Assembly: GCF_963662255.1 (NCBI RefSeq)
Contig: NC_085046.1
Location: forward strand, 135,823,392-135,887,391
Length of the DNA: 64,000 bases
Direction: 5' to 3'
From: Cinclus cinclus
Lineage: Eukaryota; Chordata; Aves; Passeriformes; Cinclidae
Position 1 is the first letter of the stretch; each line of letters begins with the position of its first letter. Below, in pieces: positions 41,854-54,900 of this stretch. The translations under genes were made by a program, and so were the position numbers. Under the pieces are notes generated by a model. The model was not told where the DNA came from, searched no databases, and was given only the letters and a program-made list of their open reading frames with translations.

Positions 41854-42637
41854 GATCCCTAGCTCCATTGCCCTCTTTACTGTTTGTGAGTTCAATAATT
41901 AAGCTACAATCACCAATACCACTGTCCTACTCTAGCAGTCATATCATTATTACACCTTCCTAACCAAATACAAACAATGTGCAAATTTAGGGTAAAACTA
42001 CAATTCCACTAAAGTCAATGACATTGACAGAACAAGGAACATAATTTCACCCTTAATGAAACTTGAAGTACACGAAAGCAATCCTTAAAATAAATTTAAG
42101 AGCTAATTATAGTCCTCAGCATATAGTGCACCTTTACTTATAAAAAAAAATAAATGTTTTTTTATACTCTGGTTCTTTTTTATTCCTACAGATTATGTAA
42201 TTAGTAAAGGCATCTTAATTGTAAAAAAGGGTTCTTACACTAGTATGCTTAAACCAGAGCAAAATGTATTTACCTATGTACAGATCTAAACAAAATATGT
42301 CACAATACTTTCAAGGTAGTATTATGACATCTAGTATGAGAAAAGGTCACAGAATAATTTAATTGAAAAATTATTATAGATCTCTAAAAGTCATTAAACA
42401 CAACAATTTTTTGCAAATTGAAAAAAAAAAAAATCTAGCAACTTCACCAAAAATCTGAGAGTTCTCATTAGTACTGAAGTATGGACAAAATAACTTCCAA
42501 ATCTCTAAAAGGTGAAGATAATACAATTTTCTTTTACAGCTGATAATTAAAATGCTTATATAACACTTTGTCTGAAACATCTAAACATTTTTTCCCACAC
42601 ACTGAATTCGATGAAAGTAACATACATCTGAACTGGA

Positions 42638-42732
42638 TTTATAATATATAAATCCTAATTAATAAATAGTAATTAATAAATAAATAATAATAATATAAAT
42701 AATATATATTATATATCATATATCATTATAAT
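42638..42732. repeat. AT-only low-complexity stretch
   Basis: Nearly pure A and T, with AATAAT and ATATAT runs. Confidence 0.8.
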
Positions 42733-43914
42733 TCTGCTCTGCATTGAAAAGTCTACCTACAGTAAAAATCTAGAAAGCCCATCACACCCACAAATATAAA
42801 TTGTTAACAAAAAATGCAACAAATGCTGAGAACCATTCCCGTGGGAATGTAAAACATCCTGCAGAATAAAATAACCCAACCTACCAACTAACCAGGAAAA
42901 AAACCAACAAACCTTCAGGAGGCAACTTATATTTTCTAATGTAATTCTCCAATAGTATTTCATTATATTTTAATAATGTTTGCTTAGACTCTGAAATACT
43001 GTGTTCCCTTATGCATTTATTTATACTCTAGGTTATTCCAGTTTACTGGCCAGAATGTTCTGCAGTATGCTGTCCTTGTCCTGCTTTCCAGGGTCAGCAA
43101 CAGAGCACTAGTGGGAGAGCAAGGGACTGGACTATGGTAAGAATGTGATAAAGATCAGTGTGTTGATGCATTGCTCACTATTTCCTTGAAACATTTTTAG
43201 CATTAATGGCAAAAAAGTTCCTGTGTGTGCTGAACCTAATGGCATCATGCCTTGCAAAATAGCATCCCCTGTAGCCCTTGACAAACCCTATCACAAAAAC
43301 AACAGAGTATCACCCATTCTGTATGCAAATTGGCAAGCCTTTTATCTGGAAGATTACCCACCTTGACCATTAGTATTCATTTACTTTTGTCAAAGAACTG
43401 CATTCTATTTCATTATGGCAGCGTATTAGTAAATAAATGCAACATAAAATGCATTGCCATCAGAGTGACATCTTTTCTCAAATTTCAGTAGTTGTAAAAG
43501 AAACATAGCTAGAAACCACAGAGGGAAAATCACCCAGCAGGACAATAGGTTCTCATAATCTATGCCTAACTACTGCTATAAAGTCAAATTTTCTGTGCCT
43601 CCAGCTAAACAATACAGTGTTAAAAGCCCCAGTCTTGTGCTTATTGCTCATAGATTTTTCATCAGGCCTTTGCAGTTCAACCAAAATAAACAATGCACAA
43701 GGTGAAAGTTTAGTAAGAAAACGTGAAGAATGGACTATTTTTAATTACTTTAAAGTCTCTTCGCCTTTTTAAAATAATTAATATTTTTATTACCAAGCTT
43801 TTTTAATGCTGCTTGAAGTTTTTAATTCCTACTCTTGCTTTCAGATCACCTACTTTCTAGCTCCTGCAGCTAAGACCTAATATAATTTAATTGCATTTGC
43901 AGATTTAAGTGCTG

Positions 43915-43992
43915 TATTGCACCATCCATTTTTAAGCAGCAGTTCTCAATAGAATCAATGGGGAACACTGCTTAAAAATGAATGGCACAGTA
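43915..43992. other. Imperfect hairpin, pre-miRNA-like
   Basis: Two 33-base arms around a 12-base loop (43948-43959) pair with 24 Watson-Crick matches and three G-U wobbles on the plus strand. There is a perfect core of 13 pairs formed by catttttaagcag and ctgcttaaaaatg. Size and mismatch pattern resemble a microRNA precursor, and also the paired ends of a decayed miniature transposon. No family was recognised. Confidence 0.45.
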
Positions 43993-44029
43993 TGGTTTTA
44001 TGTCATGCAGATAAATTTGATTACACAGC

Positions 44030-44055
44030 TACAAATACAAATACAAATACAAAAA
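44030..44055. repeat. (ACAAAT)n short repeat
   Basis: About four six-base units, just beside the hairpin at 43915-43992. Confidence 0.8.
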
Positions 44056-44256
44056 ATAAGAACAACTGCACATACAGTCTGGAGAAGGAGGGAAAAAATG
44101 CCTTGAAGAACTGATAATGAGATACTGAGTTTTTATCTAATGGGTCAGCGTTTCAAAATCCAGTCTAAGATATGTAGTATTTGATTTATCTAAATGAGTA
44201 GGTTGACAAAAATAACTTCTTAGTGACATGATTTATGTTTATAAAATTTAATATAT

Positions 44257-44758
44257 TATTGTGGTTTAACTCCAGATGGAAACTAAACACCACACAGTCC
44301 TGCTTGCTCATCTCTCCTTGTGGGGGAGTGTGAGAATTGAAAGGGTAAAAGTTGAAATTGCATAGAAAAGGAAAATAAAAGAGGAATGTATCCCATGAAA
44401 GACAAGGAACACAAATGAAAACACTTACTCACCATCAAGCAACTTTGCTAGACACCGATCAGTGGCCCCAGGCCAACCTTCCCCCTGTATTATTGCTGAC
44501 CATGACACCATAAGGTAAGGAATGTCCCTTTGGTCATTCTGGATCAGCTGTCCCAGCTGTGTTGCCTCCCAGCCCCTCATGCCCCTCCAGGCTGTTCACT
44601 GGTGGATGGCATGAGGGGCAGCAAAGGCTTTGACTTTGTGCAAACACTGCTCAGCAGTAATGAAAACCCTCTGGTACTATCCAAACCAGAAAAATCCAAA
44701 ACAGGTCCCACTAGCTACTCTGTAGAAAATGAACTGTATACCAGCCCAAACTTCCACA
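44257..44758 (-). mobile_element. Endogenous retrovirus solo LTR
   Basis: Minus orientation, so sense relative to CSMD3, about 502 bases. Read on the plus strand it runs from gtggtttaactccag and aactaaacaccacacag. It then passes a diagnostic gtcccagctgtgttgcctcccagcccctc, and ends with cactgctcagcagtaatgaaaa and ccagcccaaacttccaca. This is the reverse complement of a well-remembered bird LTR. The flanking tatat on both sides (44252-44256 and 44759-44763) could be a five-base target duplication, but the sequence is of low complexity. Confidence 0.82.
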
Positions 44759-45057
44759 TATATTAAATCATTGAATGCTCTTTTTCCTAGTCTCATGTAA
44801 TACAATATCATTCTATTTATCCTTTGTAGTCCAATTATGAGATTTTTCAGTGGCAATGACTTGTTGTAGTGGTTATAAGTGAAAAGAAAACAAATGCAGT
44901 GACTGATATACCACCTTCTAGATATAAAATAATTTTAATGCAAAAGATATTGTAACATAAAAATGGTAGACATGATTCTGAAGTTCTAATTTACAGATAT
45001 ATTTATTGTGGATATCAGTCTGTAAATGTGAAGCTGATGAAGAGCCTAAAGCTGCTT

Positions 45058-45092
45058 GCAATACAATGAATAATACAATGAATAATACAATG
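45058..45092. repeat. Twelve-base tandem repeat
   Basis: Nearly three copies of the unit atacaatgaata. Confidence 0.8.
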
Positions 45093-45191
45093 GATATGTA
45101 AAAGACAATCTGATATAGAAAACTGTGTTTTAGTTGCTACTTGAAAAAGCAACTAAACTACTGCTATCTACATTAGAAATAAAAAGACACC

Positions 45192-45215
45192 AAAAAAAAA
45201 AAAAAAAAAAAAAAA
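45192..45215. repeat. A24 homopolymer
   Basis: Uninterrupted run of 24 A on the plus strand. Confidence 0.88.
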
Positions 45216-48200
45216 CCAGAGAGAGGGACAGTCCAATACCATAATGCTGAAAAGCAGTATGAAAGAAAACATGTAATGAAGAATAGAGAAGATTTCCATG
45301 CTGTAGTCTCTTCAGTCGTCACAACAGTGTTTAACTATGTAATAAAAACTGATGTAAAAAATGAGAGAGAAACTCAGGCCAATATATGTAAAAGTATTTG
45401 AATGTGGTTAGTTAAAACAGGCCAGCGAAAACTGGAAATTTAGAAATTTTCTAAAGCAAGTCCTAATTAACAGAAAATAAGGAAATTATGGCATTATTTT
45501 AAAACAAACAAGCAATACCCCCAAAACAAAACAATAGCAAACAAAAAACAAACAGAGAAATTCTAAGTAGCAACTTAAAACAAGTATTAGCAAATGTAAA
45601 AATGCAAGATCAAAAGCAGCTAGCAAGTGTTGTAGAAAAACTTAAAAGACCAAAGATAGATTTGAGTTTCAATGAAACATTGAAGAAGCTGTAGAGAAAC
45701 ATTTATCCAAGCTAGCTTTTAATGTAGCCATAGAATGTAACATTTTTGTTCCATTTAAGAACAGGGAAGTCTCTGCAAGAACATCACATCAATATTTTGC
45801 CATTCAAAACAAAACAAAAAGTTCTATTTTCATATTAGCACGAAGTTTTCAAATACTAGGGGGGGGGGATTTAGTCTCCAAAAGAGAAGAATGAGAACAC
45901 GAGCAGTCTGGTCACATTTTGAAGATGTGGTAGATTGAGATAAAGATTAGAGAAATAATTGCCAGAAATTCTAGTATGATAAATTAATTTTAGATATTCT
46001 CATAAATACTTTTCGGAAGTTATTGCATTTTTGTATGATTCCTGGAAGAAAGAGAGATATAAATATCTGTCACAATTGGTTAAGGATATCAAAGTATTCA
46101 AGAGACAGTAGTTATTATAATTGGTTATGGATCTACCCATATTAATTGATTCTAAGCTGACAAGGAAGTTGGTTCAATATTCTTGGTGCTGGCAGTACTA
46201 AAACCAAAAATAAGCTGCTATAGTGTGATAGTTTATCTAATGTTTTCTAGAAGAGGAACTAATAATAATAAAAAAGATTATTAACGGATGAGTACAAAAT
46301 GGGAGAACACCTAAAAGCAATTCTTAAAAAAAAAATATCCCTGAGAATCTAAACCTATTTTTGAAGTGTTCTAAAGATGTATAATCAATAAAATATATCT
46401 TGTAAGGAGAAAATCAAAGAGATTAGAATCTGTATAGCAGACAACTAGCAGAGAAACATGATTAGATAAATTTTAAGAAGTACATTTCAAGAGGAAAGTA
46501 ATTCTTTCTTTTTAAATGAAGAGAAGCAGCAGAAAATGTAGTACTGCTTTTTGTGTTAATACATAAAGTTAATATAAATACATAAAATAGAATTAAACAC
46601 ACTATCAAATTATTTCTATGTAAATTTATATAACAGTTCATCACCTTTTACCATCAAAGTCAAATAAGCCAAATAACTTTGTATATTCAGTTTCAGTTTC
46701 TTGAAATCTTTTAAACAAACCAGATGATTTTCTGAAGATCCAAAAAGCAGATTTTATACAGCTGATTATGAGATACACTTCTATATTCAGGGGAAACCTA
46801 ACTTTAGAAACAAGGTTTGCTCTCAATTTAGTGATTAATTATAAATATCAATTCTATTCAGTTTTTCCTTAAGGATCTGTGGTGCACAGAGTTTTCAAAA
46901 ATTCCATATAGTTTTTTCAAGTGCTGAAATCCTGTGTTGCTTATTATTAGTTTACTGAATTTACTCATTTTAGTCAAGTGTTAGAGAAGTGTGAAATGAA
47001 GTTTTCAGTAGAAACTGACATGTGGCAGAAGGTCAAAACCCCATTTTTTTGTTGTGTAGAATAGGTTCACATTTGATAGCTCTTTCATTATATTAGCTGT
47101 TATTCAAATATCCAAAATATTATAAGTTTGCAAAATTATTTCTTCCTTATTTATTTTTCCAATATTTTTATGAACAAATGCAATTAGCTGGAAATTAGAC
47201 ATATTTCTTTTTCTGCCCTATCTGAGTAAATTCAAGTCCATTTTTGATGAGCAGTAAAGTGATCAAGCATAAATGCAAAATCCTGTGCTCCTATTTGAAT
47301 TGTCAAAGCCCTAGAAAGAATAATAAAGGAAATTTGAAGAGTCAGATTTCCAATTTTATAATCCAAAATCTAAATCTATATAATGATTCAATTTTTAAAT
47401 GTCAGGATAGAGCTACACATCATGAATTATTTATTACCAAGGCCTGTGGCATGTAAATGTCAAGATATTCCATAGCATAATTAGATACCATATAAATAAC
47501 TAAATAAGTATGGTTAATACATTAATAACTAATAAATAAAACTAAAAATAAGCAGACTAAAGTTAATCCTAAATTATAGGAAATTTTAAATCCCTGTTTA
47601 ACAGATGCATTGATAAATTTTGAATTTTAAAATAGCTAAATTGCAGACAATTACTATTCTTAATTCTTCATTTCTCTGCTAATACTGCAAAAAAATGGCT
47701 TCCTGAAAGGAAGCTTTCTTCAACAGAGACCAGTGGATTAAACTAATTTCCAGTGTGGTATAGTCTTCTAGAATCTTAAGTGATGTGTAATGCATTGATA
47801 TTTTTCTTAACTTTGGAAGGAATTGTGTGCAGCTGATGAAAACTTCTTGTGTGGATTGCCTGTAGAACAAGGGGTGCGATCTGAGCTCTCCCTGTCTTGG
47901 TGTTCCCGTGTGAGCTGGAGGATGGTGACGTTTCTCCTCTTGTTCATGTTTCCCACAGCTGATAACATTTCCAGGAGTCTCCCACTGCAGAAACACCCAC
48001 TTAATGTTGTGTTCTTTCATTTAAGTAATGTTTTGTTTTCTTTTGCCAGTAAAATGGAATTAAAGTAGCAGGCTCTGAGAATGGATCTATCAAATAGGGG
48101 AAAACATTTTCTAACAGCTTTTGTGCTAGAATAAAGATCTTTGCAGTGAAACAGCCTCTAGTTATAATAAATGGAGGTGGAAGAGGTCTCTGCAGTCAGC

Positions 48201-49650
48201 CTCATTCAGCACAGCTTCATTTCTTTGAAAGAGCACAGCAATGTTAAAGTTTCCACAGATGAAAAAGAGTAACTAAATAAAAGTTTGAACATGCTTTTCA
48301 AGTCAACTGTCTGCAGCAGACTTGACGTGATATTTAAGGAAATTCTGAGGGAAAATGAACAATCATTTTAAAACAATTTAACTGCCAACATACTAAATGA
48401 ATAAAAAGAAGAGAAAGACAAATTAGCAGTCTTTTGGGGAATAACATTTCAGAGACTTTCAAGTATATTAAGATAGCAAGAAGAAAAGAGCATTATATGA
48501 CAGATTTCTAGAAGTAAAAATAAATCAGAGATTAACAAAGCTTAATACATTTTAGCTACAATACCAGAATTGAGGGAGTGATGTATCAGAAAATATGAAT
48601 CAAAAATGTGTAAGGATTTACAGATCTCTTCACAAGAAATGATCATCCCTTATAAAGATAAACTTTCCTTTTCTTTTTGAAGGTCATATAGCCTACTTAT
48701 TATTTATTTATTCATCTGTGCACCCTTCATACCTGAATGATATTTCATTACTTATTTGGTTTAAGAATAATTTCTATTATGTGATGAAGAGCATGATGAC
48801 GGCTTCTAAGCACAAGAAACGTAAAAAAATGGGAGGATGAAAGTTAAGTTATGAGCTTTCTTAGAACTCAGTAATTTTATGATTTCATTTTGAACTTCAC
48901 AGAACACTACATAACACTACTAGAAAGCTCACAAGGGATATTAGCTCCTGAATCCTGTTTTGGTAATAGGACTCACCATTTCAGGGCTGAGGAAGCTGTA
49001 ATGAGTGTGTTGCCCATTCAAAACCCCTTTATGTTGTATGCCGCCTATTTGCATGTCTCTGGATTGTTCTTGTACCAATATGAGTTTTTAAGCACTAGCA
49101 GTGAATCACAGCTGGAACAAAGAATAAGTTTTTTCTTGAATCATCTGCAAATATTATTGCAATACTAGAATGAAGCTTTAGTTTTCCGAATGATGATCAC
49201 TTTGTTTCCATATGATCTTAAATATTTTGAGTGTGTGTGCATCAGCAGTTTAAAAAGGAAACTGCAGGAACAGTTAATAATTGCAATTTTAATTGAAATT
49301 TCGGGATTTGATAGTTAATGACAAATAAACGGAGGTCACTGTTATCCTCTCAATCTCAGCTTTCTTTTCTATTACTGCTGTTTATGTTTTCAACAAGGAC
49401 TTTTAAATTAAATTTAAAAAGACAGAAATTCCCACTTTTCAAACTCACTAAAGAAAAATGAACTAAAGATAATGAAGGAAGAAGGAAGGAAAAAACCCTG
49501 AAACAAAACATTGTCCATAATTAAAGATTCATTCAGATTAGAAGTAAATAAATTAATCAAGAAAGTTAGGAACAGGGACTCCTGAAACACAGGAAAGAAA
49601 AGTAGGCTCAGAAAGAACTATAAAACAGAACAATAGTCAAAATAACTGGT

Positions 49651-50350
49651 TGTTGAGGATTAGTTCTCTCCCTTTTCCCTCTGTGGAATTTTCCCCATTG
49701 TCATGCTAAGATACCTGTTGACTGGGCCCTGGTGACAAGGGGGAGGGGACGGGAGGGAAGAGTGAAACCCCGCGAGATTCAAACAGCCAGAAGAGGAAGC
49801 GGAAGGCTGGGCCTCGGCCCATTTCCCCCGCGGAGTTCGGACGAGAAGGACGATCGCTGCCTGTGTCCCATCCCTGCCATCCCAGCGTCGGGAAACCACC
49901 ATCGGACCCTGCCCGGCTGTCTTCTCGCTGTGAACTACCACCATCCAGCACTCTGCTGAGCACCAGGACCCACACCGTGAGTGGAGGGCTCTCTCTCCAT
50001 CTCTCTCTCCCCCTGGGACAGCGCTGCCATCACCCCCAGCCCTCCTGCGGCTCTGTGGGACCCGCCCGCCCCCAGCACCGGGAACTGCAGCTCAGGGAAA
50101 AGGTGCCTGCAGCCAAAAAACACTGGGACTGAGTTACTGTTCTGTTTGTGGGTAATTTCATAGCTGTTGTTGTTCTTGTTTGTCGTGTTAGATATACTAG
50201 TAAAGAACTGTTATTCCTACCCCCATATCTTTGCCTGAGAGCTCTCTGAATTCCAAAATTATAATAATCGGAAGAATCACGGGGTTTTTTTTCAGTCCAA
50301 AGGGAAGCTTCTGCTTTCCTTAGCAAACACCTGTCTTTCAAACCAGGACA
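49651..50350 (+). mobile_element. GC-rich solo LTR with 5-base target duplication
   Basis: Exactly 700 bases from tgttgaggattagttctctc to cctgtctttcaaaccaggaca, beginning TG and ending CA. The five bases ctggt stand immediately before it (49646-49650) and immediately after it (50351-50355), as expected for retroviral integration. The middle (about 49735-50120) is GC- and CpG-rich, in strong contrast to the flanks. No gag, pol or env is attached, so the element reduced to a solo LTR by recombination. Plus orientation, antisense to CSMD3. The sharp ends, intact duplication and retained CpGs suggest it is the youngest insertion here. Assignment to an ERVL-like family is tentative. Confidence 0.88.
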
Positions 50351-50392
50351 CTGGTCAATGAACAGTTATGAGCACAAATACCAGTTGAAAAT

Positions 50393-50417
50393 ATAAAATA
50401 AAATAAAATAAAATAAT
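50393..50417. repeat. (AAAAT)n repeat
   Basis: About five units, 40 bases downstream of the solo LTR's target duplication. Confidence 0.85.
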
Positions 50418-50924
50418 ACAGAATTTACACTGAGAACATGCAGAAGCCAAAGAAATAAAAATGCCCATTAAACTTTCATGTCTGGGAAACTTTCACAAAT
50501 GTCGCTGGGATCTCTAGTGATCAGCAACCCAGAGAACCTTATTTACTACATTTCAAATCACCAAGCTGAACACTGCATAATGTGCAGATACATTTCTCAG
50601 TACTAGTAAAAAAGATTTCTAATTACATTACTCAAAAATTTAAGACTGTTTTATTTCCTTTCAATATGGATTACATTGAAAAACTCCAATTCTATTTTTC
50701 TTTGAACTATGAGTGCTGAGAAATAGAGTCTCCCATATCTGCAGGCAGGAAGCAAATGACTTCCATGTTATATTTGTTCAGTTTTTTGTTAACAGTGCCT
50801 CATCAGAGTATATCTCATGAGACAGGATGCTCTGTGAGGAAAGAAAAGTCCTTAAATATAACTCTGAATTTTGCTAATCTGCAAAAGACTAGTAATAATG
50901 ATTTTGAGGTAATTCATCTTGGAC

Positions 50925-51340
50925 AGGAGCTTCTCTCTTACAAGGACAGGCTGAGGGAATTTGGTTTATTCAGCCTTGAGAAGAGGTGACTGAGAGGGGA
51001 CCACATCAATGTCTATCAGTATCTGAAGGGAAGGTGACAGGGAATGGATCCAGGTTCTTCTTGGTGGTGCCAAGCAATAGGACAAGAGACAAAGGGCTGG
51101 AACTGATGTACAGGAAGTTCCACCTGAACATGAGGAAGAACTTCTGACTTTCAGGTCATCCACACACTGGAACAGATTGCCCAGAGAGCTTGCAGAGTCT
51201 TGTTCATTGGAGATACTGAAGAGCCATCTAGACACAATTATATGCCCTGTGCTCTGAGATGAACCTGCTTGAGCAGGGAGGTTGGATTAGGTGACCCACT
51301 GTGGTCCCCTCCAACCTTACCCATTCTGTGATTTTGTGAT
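50925..51340 (+). mobile_element. CR1 LINE, 3' end with terminal repeat
   Basis: Plus orientation. It contains tacaaggacaggctgaggga, ttcagccttgagaagagg, ggtgccaagcaataggacaag, aggaagttccacctgaacatgagg, tgcttgagcagggaggttgg and ccctccaacctta. It ends attctgtgattttgtgat, the two-copy terminal octamer typical of CR1. This is an unusually complete 3' end compared with the other CR1 copies here. Confidence 0.93.
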
Positions 51341-51904
51341 ACTTCACAACCAATATCTAATTATCATCACATGCCTGTACTTAGGGTTATTTCTTCTAAA
51401 AGCATTTTCTCTGCACTTAACAGATGTGAAATTGATGTACCTATTACTCTGTGCATTTGACTCTAGATATGATTATAACATATAATTTTTTGATAATGTG
51501 AGCTTTGTCATCTCAGTTTTATGTGAATTTGTATTGGACAGCACAATTCATAGGAAAAATATGCATGAGATCTTTGTGGTAGCCTTTCTTTATTGATTTT
51601 TTTTTCTAGATAACATAAAAAACATCACATCAACAACTTACAATTCTTACCTTGTAATCAAATATTATCCTAATGCATTGTATTGCTTTTCCCTTAAAGG
51701 ATAATATTTTTTCATGGAACCCTGCCAAATATCTTTATAAATTCAATCACATAGTATCAACTATTTTTAATTTCATCCATAGGCTTGTTGAGATCTAAGG
51801 CATCTGAAAAAGATCCACATTCCTCTTCAAAAGTTATATCGATTTTTCTTCATCTTGTTGAACAATGTGTCTCTTAGTTCTAATGCTTTGGGTGTTTGTT
51901 TTTT

Positions 51905-51947
51905 TGTTGTTGTTGTTGTTGTTGTTGTTTTGGTTGGTTGGTTGGTT
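51905..51947. repeat. (TTG)n and (GGTT)n repeat
   Basis: About eight TTG units followed by about four GGTT units on the plus strand. Confidence 0.88.
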
Positions 51948-54900
51948 TTTTTAATAATTTCTACCAAACCTTTAACTGTGGAAATTCCCAACTGTTCATC
52001 AAGGAAGATTTCTGACAGGTTCATCACCTCCAACTGTTTTGACAGGAAGGCTAATTTAACCTCAAGGTCAACATTTGTACTTCAAAAGCTTCATATCTAT
52101 CTCTTTCAGAAGTCCACAGAAAAGACTGCCTTATCCTAGCAATTTGCTATGTTTCTGCTTATTGATTTTCCTTATTTGGACTCAGTTCCTTCAAGCCAAA
52201 GGAATGGTTCCAATGCACTACCTCATCTGTTACCTCAGTAAGGTAATATAAGAAATATAATATATGAGGATTTTTTTTTCCTTCAGTAACATTGTCCTTT
52301 AATACATTTTTGGTCTTGACCTGCTGTTGATTGTTTAGTAAATTTCTACTTTTTTAATCTTTGCTAAACTGTATTACTGCTTAAATAAGGTTTTAAGGTT
52401 TTTTCTCAAAACCCTGTCGGCCACACTTTATACTACCTCCTTTTGAACAGGATTTTGTTTTCCTGAAATACATATCCTAATATATATTCGATTCCTTGAC
52501 TACTTTTTCATCACCTCTTTTGGTGATCCATTTAGATTTTGATTCTGATTGGTAATACTCTAAGATGGTGTTTTTACATGATTCCAGGTCAACAGTAAAT
52601 AATTACCTTTTCGCTGTTGTCTTCAAATCTATTTCAATGACTTTCCTTAGTTTGATATTATTCTCCATACAAAGGAAAAAAATTTCCACTTCCTTTCCTC
52701 CCACGGTGTCTAATTTTAGGGCATTGTAGACACTTCAGATACATATTGAGCATATTATTGTCGCATTTACTCCCATTGAGAAAATCTGCTCTGCTTCAGG
52801 CCAGCTGTTTATTCATTCCATACATTTATCTTATACAAATAGAGGTTGCTAACTGAATAACCAGCATTTGAATTGAAAATAACTAAAATATATAAGTGAA
52901 ATGAATGTTGTCTTGACTTATATTACTTATATTTGCTCTCAATTGTAAATATAAATATAGCTTAATATCTAAAAATATATTTTATTAAAAAAATCAGACA
53001 TAAAATTAGCAGTGCATTTCCTAGCATGTCACCTAAGTAAAGGTTTAAACTACCATCTAAGTCAATAACTGATTGACAAAATAATAGAAACATATAAAAT
53101 GTACAGTACAACAGGGAAGAAATTGCAACCCTTTAAATTCATAGCAAAAAATTTTCTGCAATAGATGGAACACAAACTGTATATTGCATGGTGCTGTGAT
53201 GCTTTATATTAACTTCTTAATACACAGTTACTCTTTATGGTATAAAAGAAATACATCATGAAAAGGTTCCTTCAAAAACCTCAAAACTAGGAGTAAAGTT
53301 TTGTTGCGGAAGACACTGTTCCTTCAAAAGAGAGCAACATCAGAAAAAAAAAGTTGTAACACAAGCGGCTTCTGAGTTAAATATCAAGAAACATGGGATC
53401 CTCTTTAAGCTGGACAATGGCCTTGCCTACCACTCCTGCTGTATGTTGGCAAAATGCTGTATGTAACCCAGTCGAGAAGGAAAACAAAAATAATTCAGTT
53501 TTAAAATAATTCAGTCTCTTAATCACAGGTTTCTTCTGTTGCCCAGAACCATCCATGCCCCAGTCTCCACTGTGACAGACAAAGAGGAGATGATAAAACT
53601 TGTGCAAACAATGAAATATGAGTCTTATGGATGTAACCACCAGCATACTTCGCATAATGAATCTTCTTCCACTTCATTACTGAGATCTTATCAGACAAGA
53701 GTGAGGATGTTCTGACTGCTGCCTGAGGTTAAGCTAGAAATATGTATATTCGTCAGCTAGAGCCAGTGCTGATGAATGGATCATTTTCTTTAATTCCAGT
53801 TATTAATTAATTGATTTAGCATGATTATTAACTGATACTACATAATCCTGTCCCAATTCAGTGTCTTGCAGAATGAAAAATAAATATTTGCTTCTCTGTG
53901 TGACTAAAGCTAGAGATATATTTTTCCTTCTAAGAACAGAACACCCTGAAGTTACCTTGTTGGTTTGAAAAACTCTTCAAAGAAAAATATTGCACCTATG
54001 GTGCTAACACTAAATACAGGAAGAGTCATATATTTATGCAAACTACTGTTAAAAATGGTTTTTCTCTTCACCTCAGAGTACATGATGAAAGAATTTTTTT
54101 TAAGGTAATGTTTTTTCAATCTTCTACTAGAAAATGTACATATGCAAAGCAAACAAAAGTGTCAGCTTTTAATATTCTAAAGCAGAAAAAAAATCGCAGA
54201 ATTTATTCTGTATTTTCATTCGTACTTTCCATATACGTTTATTGCCAAACAAATTAGAAACTCTGCCAGTTAATTTACATATTTTTTAATTTATGCATTA
54301 CTTTCAAAAATATTAAAGTTGTTGTTACATTTTCCCTTCTAATTAATTACATTTTTTCAAACTAACAGTTGAATATAACCAAATATATTTAAAATTATGG
54401 CTTGAATATATATGCCCCAATTTTATATACATTAAAATATTTCTCCTTCTTTTAATGCTTCCTTCCTTAACTCTGCTCCCAAAATTTGGCTGCAGATTTA
54501 GTTCAACAGAAGAGGAAGTGCCTGGTTTTATGATACACCCCACTAAGCTAATCCCTTAAATTCATTGGGAATTAAGATTCTCTGGCAGTTGATTTTAATA
54601 AGATCATTGTAATTAACAACTTTCTTTATTTCTAATACTTTACTTACCATTATATGCTATTGCTTCTTAATGAAAGCCTGGAATAATTACACACAACATT
54701 TATTTTTCAATGGACTTTTTAAAGCCATATTATGAATTCTAAATGTATATGCAAAAGGTCAGTCAGAGTAATGCTTGTTGTGGATATCAGCATGTGTCTA
54801 TATTTATTTTGTTTTCCAATCTTTCAAGAATTGTTAATATTCACAGCTAATTCCAGTAAAATTTTCAAACTTTTTCTAATATGAAGAGAACATCTTCAAG

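Noticed and set aside
45192..45215. A24 run as the tail of a processed pseudogene
   Set aside because: The sequence upstream of the run shows no gene-like frame or recognisable transcript, so I call it only a homopolymer.
49660..50341. Several overlapping open stretches of 60 to 103 codons on both strands
   Set aside because: They are explained by the GC-rich composition of the solo LTR, where stop codons are rare. None resembles a known protein.
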